A stretch of DNA of 64,000 nucleotides, taken from contig OX419757.1 of NCBI GenBank assembly GCA_948567375.1, forward strand, positions 10,244,974 through 10,308,973, written 5' to 3'. Each line of letters starts with the position of its first letter. The stretch's first letter is position 1. The notes beneath the pieces are model-generated. The model was not told the DNA's origin. It worked only from the letters and a program-made list of their open reading frames with translations, and made no database searches. This DNA is from Lunularia cruciata. Taxonomy: Eukaryota; Streptophyta; Marchantiopsida; Lunulariales; Lunulariaceae. Positions 59,501-64,000 of the stretch are shown here, in pieces. A program made the translations under genes and the position numbers.

Positions 59501-60174
59501 AAACGCTGCTGACTCTGAAAAATCGACCGATCGACGAGACTTATATCTACAGGTACTACACCGTAATTGATCTGTCCCGGAACTCTTTCGATGGCGGGAT
59601 TCCTCCCGGGCTCTCAGTGCTCAAAGGTTTGAGAACTCTGCTACTAACAGATAACCATTTCAAAGGAGGTCTTCCCCCTACCTTCGTACAGTTCGCGGCT
59701 CTTGATGTGTCTCATAACGAGCTAACAGGAGACATCACTGCCTTTGCCCAAAATTTGGATACCAGTGCCCGAAAGTTGGAGTACCTTAACGTCTCGTCCA
59801 ACGACTTTACTGGGAAGGTCTTGTCAACATATTTTCCAGCGGACAGCTTCTTGCCAGGAAATACAAGACTGTGTGGGGAACCAGTTCTCGCACCGTGCAT
59901 GGACTCGATCGCTCCAACGAGCCAACCGGTATCGGACCCCGATTCAGATGACGAGGGATTTTCGGATTACGTCAGTATTCTTGCCTTCGAGATTGGTGTT
60001 GCCATAGGTGCTATACTTGTAAGTGCGATCCTCGTTCTAGTCAAGAGGGTGCGTCACAAAGTTTTCCGTTTGCCTGAGAGACATTACGGGCGACAGTATG
60101 GCCTGTTCACAGATCAGGCTTATGGTAAGAAGAACTTGTGCTGGGAAGGAAGAGCGGATTCCCCATCTCGTTGA
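56525..60174 (+). CDS. LRR receptor-like protein (RLP), no kinase, ~1156 aa
   Basis: Plasma-membrane receptor-like protein, probably sensing an extracellular ligand in immunity or development (family knowledge). Model: exons 56525-56865, 56962-57015 and 57099-60174, all phases consistent. Residues 1-29 are a signal peptide (TFIFSILLCGIW core). A linker follows, then an LRR N-cap with Trp153 and CFWLGVEC (Cys164, Cys171). About 30 LRRs of 24 residues (plant consensus LxxLxLxxNxLxGxIPxxLGNCxxL) come next, then an island at about 900-957 containing YEQTLLTLKNRP, four more LRRs, and an acidic stretch (DPDSDDEG). One transmembrane helix (about 1091-1113, IGVAIGAILVSAILVLV) leads to a 43-residue basic tail without kinase. 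Sites of the N-x-S/T type are frequent (NCT, NCS, NLS). The second intron is inferred: without it the spliced frame stops at 57042-57044. Its donor lies in a five-fold GTCAAGT repeat. The first Met of the open frame (56336) would add 63 residues before the signal peptide and is less likely. Confidence 0.85.
57009..57043. repeat. Five tandem copies of GTCAAGT at the inferred RLP exon 2/intron 2 border
   Basis: Perfect 7-bp units at 57009, 57016, 57023, 57030 and 57037. Each copy shifts the reading frame by one. Each internal boundary offers the same weak donor, AGT|GTCAAG. Only those at 57016 and 57037 keep the frame to the acceptor at 57097-57098. Confidence 0.9.
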
Positions 60175-63100
60175 TTCTACCTTCTGGTCCAAGGTAGTCT
60201 TGGTTTGAGATGAACCATATTGTTTTTGTAGCTTTTGTAGCTTACTGATTTTGAGAAAGTTGTAACAAGACGTAGAAGTAAGTAGTAACCTTCCGCTCTT
60301 TAGATTTCATAATCATGGAGCTAGTGACTCAAACTGGTTGTAATTTTTGTTAGTCTATAGGACGCTATGCGGATCGGATTAGCCAATTTAGGAGTTAAAC
60401 AATTAGGCTAGTATCATTCATGTAACATACGAGAAATACATCTCCAACCTGTACATTCGTTTAATGACAGTTCTATTCCGACAACATTGAATTGCTGGGG
60501 CAGGAGATTATACATGTCCAGTCAGAATATGAGCCACTGAAGGAGGATAGGTTGCGAGGCAATGCAGATCAGCATTGTGTTGCGACATATAATGTTATTC
60601 AGCTGTTTGTAGGTTCCTTATACCATCTAGATTTTCTGAACCAAATACTGAGAACCACACAAGGGTGATGATGCATAGCTGGAGTTCAATGTAGATACTG
60701 AAGGATTAGTGATCGACTTGCTCGTCTCTTGGTATATGTACGTACAATGATCATGATTCAACTGAGGCAGGAGGAAAAAACTACAGCTGATTTCTTCAAG
60801 AAATTTAGCATGTCCAATGCCATCAATCTCGACTAGTTGTTTGTAAGCCCTATCATGTACATTGATCTTGTCAAGACAAAGTATCTAATCAGGTGACAAA
60901 CAATGCAAGCACCTACTGATGACAAAACATATGAGGCCCTTACAGTGCTTTTGAAATGTCACGATCAACTTGTTGAATTCTAGACCAAGTCAAGATCCCT
61001 AGGATCGGCTTATATATATTACGTTCCTGTGGTGATCTGCTTCTGCATACTATGTCATGTTTATGAGTACCATTGAATCGGATCCCTATCAGTTGGGCGT
61101 TCAGTTATTCCCTGATCAACTAGTTGACCGAGTCTAGGAGGTTGGCTTTTCATTAGACTTTTGAAAAGTTTGAAGTTGTTATTATTGGGTCGGCCGAGTT
61201 CTAGGAGGTTGGCTTTTCATTAGACGTTTAAAAATTTTGAAGTTGTTATTATCGGGTCGGCTGTGGAAATTTCTGAAGTAGCATATGAAGTGAAAGATCA
61301 AGATGAAATCGTAGTAACGACTATACTTGCCACCAAGACAAGAGCATGGAGTTCTTCGCACTGTATATATGTTTACTGCAGAAGCCCCATCAAGTTTAAC
61401 TGTAATTACTATCTAACGGTTCAATTGTAACAATGTAATATTAGAGATTTCTCTCCGGGTCTTCTATCATCTCATTGTCACGTCTAAATTATTAATTAGT
61501 GTTTTATAATTTATTTAAAATATTGGGTTATCTTTAGCTATATATTTAGTCATTAAATTTGGTGGTAAATTGGAAATTCATGAGCTTTTGCACAGCTTGT
61601 AAAGATAAAGTTTGTTACCAAAAGATAATGGAATAGATCCAAACACACCATAAACAACATTGTATATTTATTTTGCCTTTATAATATTAGGTAGGTTAAT
61701 ATGTTTCTCTGAATCTTATTAAAACACTATCATTTATTTGTCATTTAGGTAATATTTTTATGTTATTTAAATTTATTTAATCATATAAATATAAATTTAT
61801 TAAATTATTATTTTAATTTATTTTCAAAATTATTTTCTGTATCATATTTAATACAACTATAATAATTTTTTGAAGAGAACAACCTTCTTAGGTATGAGTC
61901 TCTTACGTCCCAACGAGTAGGATCCTAAGAGACTCCATGTGGTGCCTCTATGTAATTAGGGTGAACATATTGTATAACATAGTGTATTTATTCATAGTTT
62001 GTTGTATGTCAGTTCTTAATAATTTGAAGGAGTAGTTGCAATTCAAATTTAGATCTATCTCATACTAATATACTGAATATTTAATTATTTCAAAAATAAC
62101 GAAATAATCAATCGTAATTTGGATGGCAAGATTGCTAAATTAGATATGTAGTATAAATGAGAATATTTAATTTAGTAATTTTAAATCATAACTAAATTAT
62201 TTTACTTACTAGTAGCTAATATATAAACTATATCTTAATTATGATATCCAACTGAAGCAACCCTTCAAATATTTAAATGATTGGTCAATTCATTTTCCAA
62301 ATATATTCATTTTCATTGATGTCACTCGTGATCTAATGGTTCAGCTATAACAATATTTGTCTATAACAATTCTTTTCATAATGTGATTTCCCTTGGTGAG
62401 TATTACGTAATTTTATGAATAATCCATGATGACCAATCTTTCGATTATGCCATTGCTGCGTCATTTATTTTGGTCACAATTAAAAAAAAGTCCAAACCAA
62501 TTTCTTTTCTGTTTCTTATCTTTCATGCCATTAAATCCATAAGTATAGAAAATAAAACTTTTGCGTATTTTGTCTTCAATATCTTTTGGATTTTTATTTA
62601 TATTAAAATTTAGATTTTTCAAAAATTTAAAATTGATAATTTAAGTTAAATTAATAAGTAATTTTAAAATAAAATAATTATATGAATATTAAATATATTA
62701 AATATATTTATTCATATAATTAATTATATGATATCCAAATATGCTTATAAATGTAAAATGAAATTGTAAGGATATATTTATTTATTTACTTTATAGTATA
62801 AATTAATTAGGTATTTGATCTAGAATTATACAATTGTGTGTATGGAGTTGAACATTTTTTTGTCATGTAAATTGGACGTTGGAATTAGAGAATTTAATAT
62901 TTGATTTAAAAAAAAAAAAGTTGGATTCTTAGAAGTGGAAATTTGGATTGTAAATTTGGATCTTGACTTGATTGAGATATACATTTGATGTAGTTGACAT
63001 AGATATCTGGTTTTAAGTATTAAACTCTTTATTTTGTGACTTGTGAAGTACAACCTTGGTAAATGGTAAATACATGAGCTGATGAATATACACGTTTTAA

Positions 63101-64000
63101 CTAAAAAAAAATTCTCCAGTGAATACCAATTTATATTAAAATGAATTTTAATTCCAATATTTCTCCAAAATATATGGATATAAAGGACTTTCCATATTCT
63201 TGCTCCTCCCAAACTCTTTGTTATGTAAAACATTCATCAAAGGAATATTGTGAAGTGAACATAGCAATTAATACAACCTTATGAAAATCTTTTCCAATTG
63301 ATATTTTGACTCAAACCCAAAAAAGTCTATTTTATTTCTTGAATTCTGAATTAATACATCTCATAAAGATATAAACCTTTTATTTAATAGATTCACTATA
63401 AGGCTCTTGCATTTGCATTGCATGTGAAACAATATCTATCTTATATGTTTCTAGCTTCTTGCTTGTGTGTTTGTTCATCAACATTTGGTTACTCTATTTG
63501 AAGTTCTTCGCATCTTTATTTATAACATATTTTACGTTATTTTATATGTTCTAATATATAAGATATTTTGTCTCTTGTTTCTATACCACACCTAAGCCAT
63601 TTTGAATATTGATTCTTCAAAGCAATTCTTACCTGATCCTAATTTGATAGAGATGAGAAAATCCTGAGCAGATGCACCTTGATCTTGCCAATATCCACCT
63701 AGAATCCAACGAGCATTTCTCTTTGATTTTGTTCTATGCTAAGCATTATCCCTCAAGTTTAACGTCAGATCAATTTATCAAGCTGGATCTCCTATTTTCT
63801 TTATTATACGAGCTTCACCCAACTATACAATTTTCAGGGCATGCCAGTTACCTCTCAGGTTTACCTGTTCTAAGTCAGTTCTCACTGGACTAAAAAGCTC
63901 TAACCTTATATATGTCTATTATATTTATATGAATAGCCTAGGAGTAACTAACTCTATATACCTATTGCTGAATTTTTAGATTATAATGCTATATTTTCAT
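60175..64000. other. AT-rich intergenic DNA downstream of the RLP gene
   Basis: The first few hundred bases should hold the RLP 3' UTR. A 67-bp tandem duplication lies at 61130-61263. From 61480 to 63650 the DNA is extremely AT-rich without coding signal. An open frame at 63672-63893 (+, 73 codons) has no recognised motif. No gene is called. Confidence 0.5.
61130..61263. repeat. Tandem duplication, 67-bp period
   Basis: CTAGGAGGTTGGCTTTTCAT followed by TTTGAAGTTGTTATTAT and GGGTCGGC occurs twice (about 61130-61196 and 61197-61263) with a few substitutions. Confidence 0.85.

Noticed and set aside
57990-59900. Minus-strand and out-of-frame open frames over the LRR gene
   Set aside because: They lie entirely within the coherent 3-kb LRR exon and are its shadows.
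62826-63233. 135-codon minus-strand open frame
   Set aside because: Low-complexity Ile/Phe/Lys/Asn composition from AT-rich DNA.

Overview
The window is nuclear DNA of a land plant. Genes have many short GT-AG introns, there is a eukaryotic tRNA gene, a plastid-targeted class I aldolase, a leucine-rich-repeat receptor-like protein, and plant-type Ty1/copia and PIF/Harbinger remnants. The intron style, the ribonuclease-inhibitor-type LRR debris and the AT-rich, repeat-laden spacers suggest a bryophyte or another early-diverging land plant. That placement is inference; no single gene proves it.

Three protein-coding loci look alive. (1) At 793-2483 (+) is the catalytic half of a D-isomer-specific 2-hydroxyacid dehydrogenase, in five exons that join cleanly in phase; its N-terminal half is missing or unrecognisable. 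(2) At 10164-14384 (-) is a complete 13-exon plastid class I fructose-bisphosphate aldolase of 440 residues, with all active-site residues and an unusual C-terminal tail. (3) At 56525-60174 (+) is a three-exon LRR receptor-like protein of about 1156 residues with about 34 LRRs, an island, one transmembrane helix and a short kinase-less tail. A tRNA-Thr(AGT) lies at 2746-2819.

Between them is a gene graveyard. It holds a decayed RNI-type LRR gene (17.1-18.5 kb, -), a P-loop protein with a well-preserved last exon (26.5-27.6 kb, -), and a decayed cytochrome P450 that most resembles CYP701 ent-kaurene oxidase (30.5-33.2 kb, +). A fossil Ty1/copia element (20.66-24.9 kb, - orientation) sits between the P-loop remnant and the LRR remnant. 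A broken PIF/Harbinger transposase lies at 46.9-48.0 kb. From there to 54.2 kb runs a repeat-rich block with minisatellites, a 16-residue coiled-coil repeat ORF and an ORF1-like coiled-coil remnant on the opposite strand.

The spacers carry a dispersed ~60-100 bp motif (about ten copies, both strands) with a small hairpin, probably the 3' tail of a non-LTR retroelement, and a second tail-like family leading into TA tracts. There are also several 67-164 bp tandem duplications, an inverted pair of gene fragments at 36 kb, a candidate MITE at 44.0-45.1 kb, a 36-bp perfect palindrome and a 21-bp perfect inverted repeat. The three intact loci show no functional connection to one another, and there is no operon-like structure.
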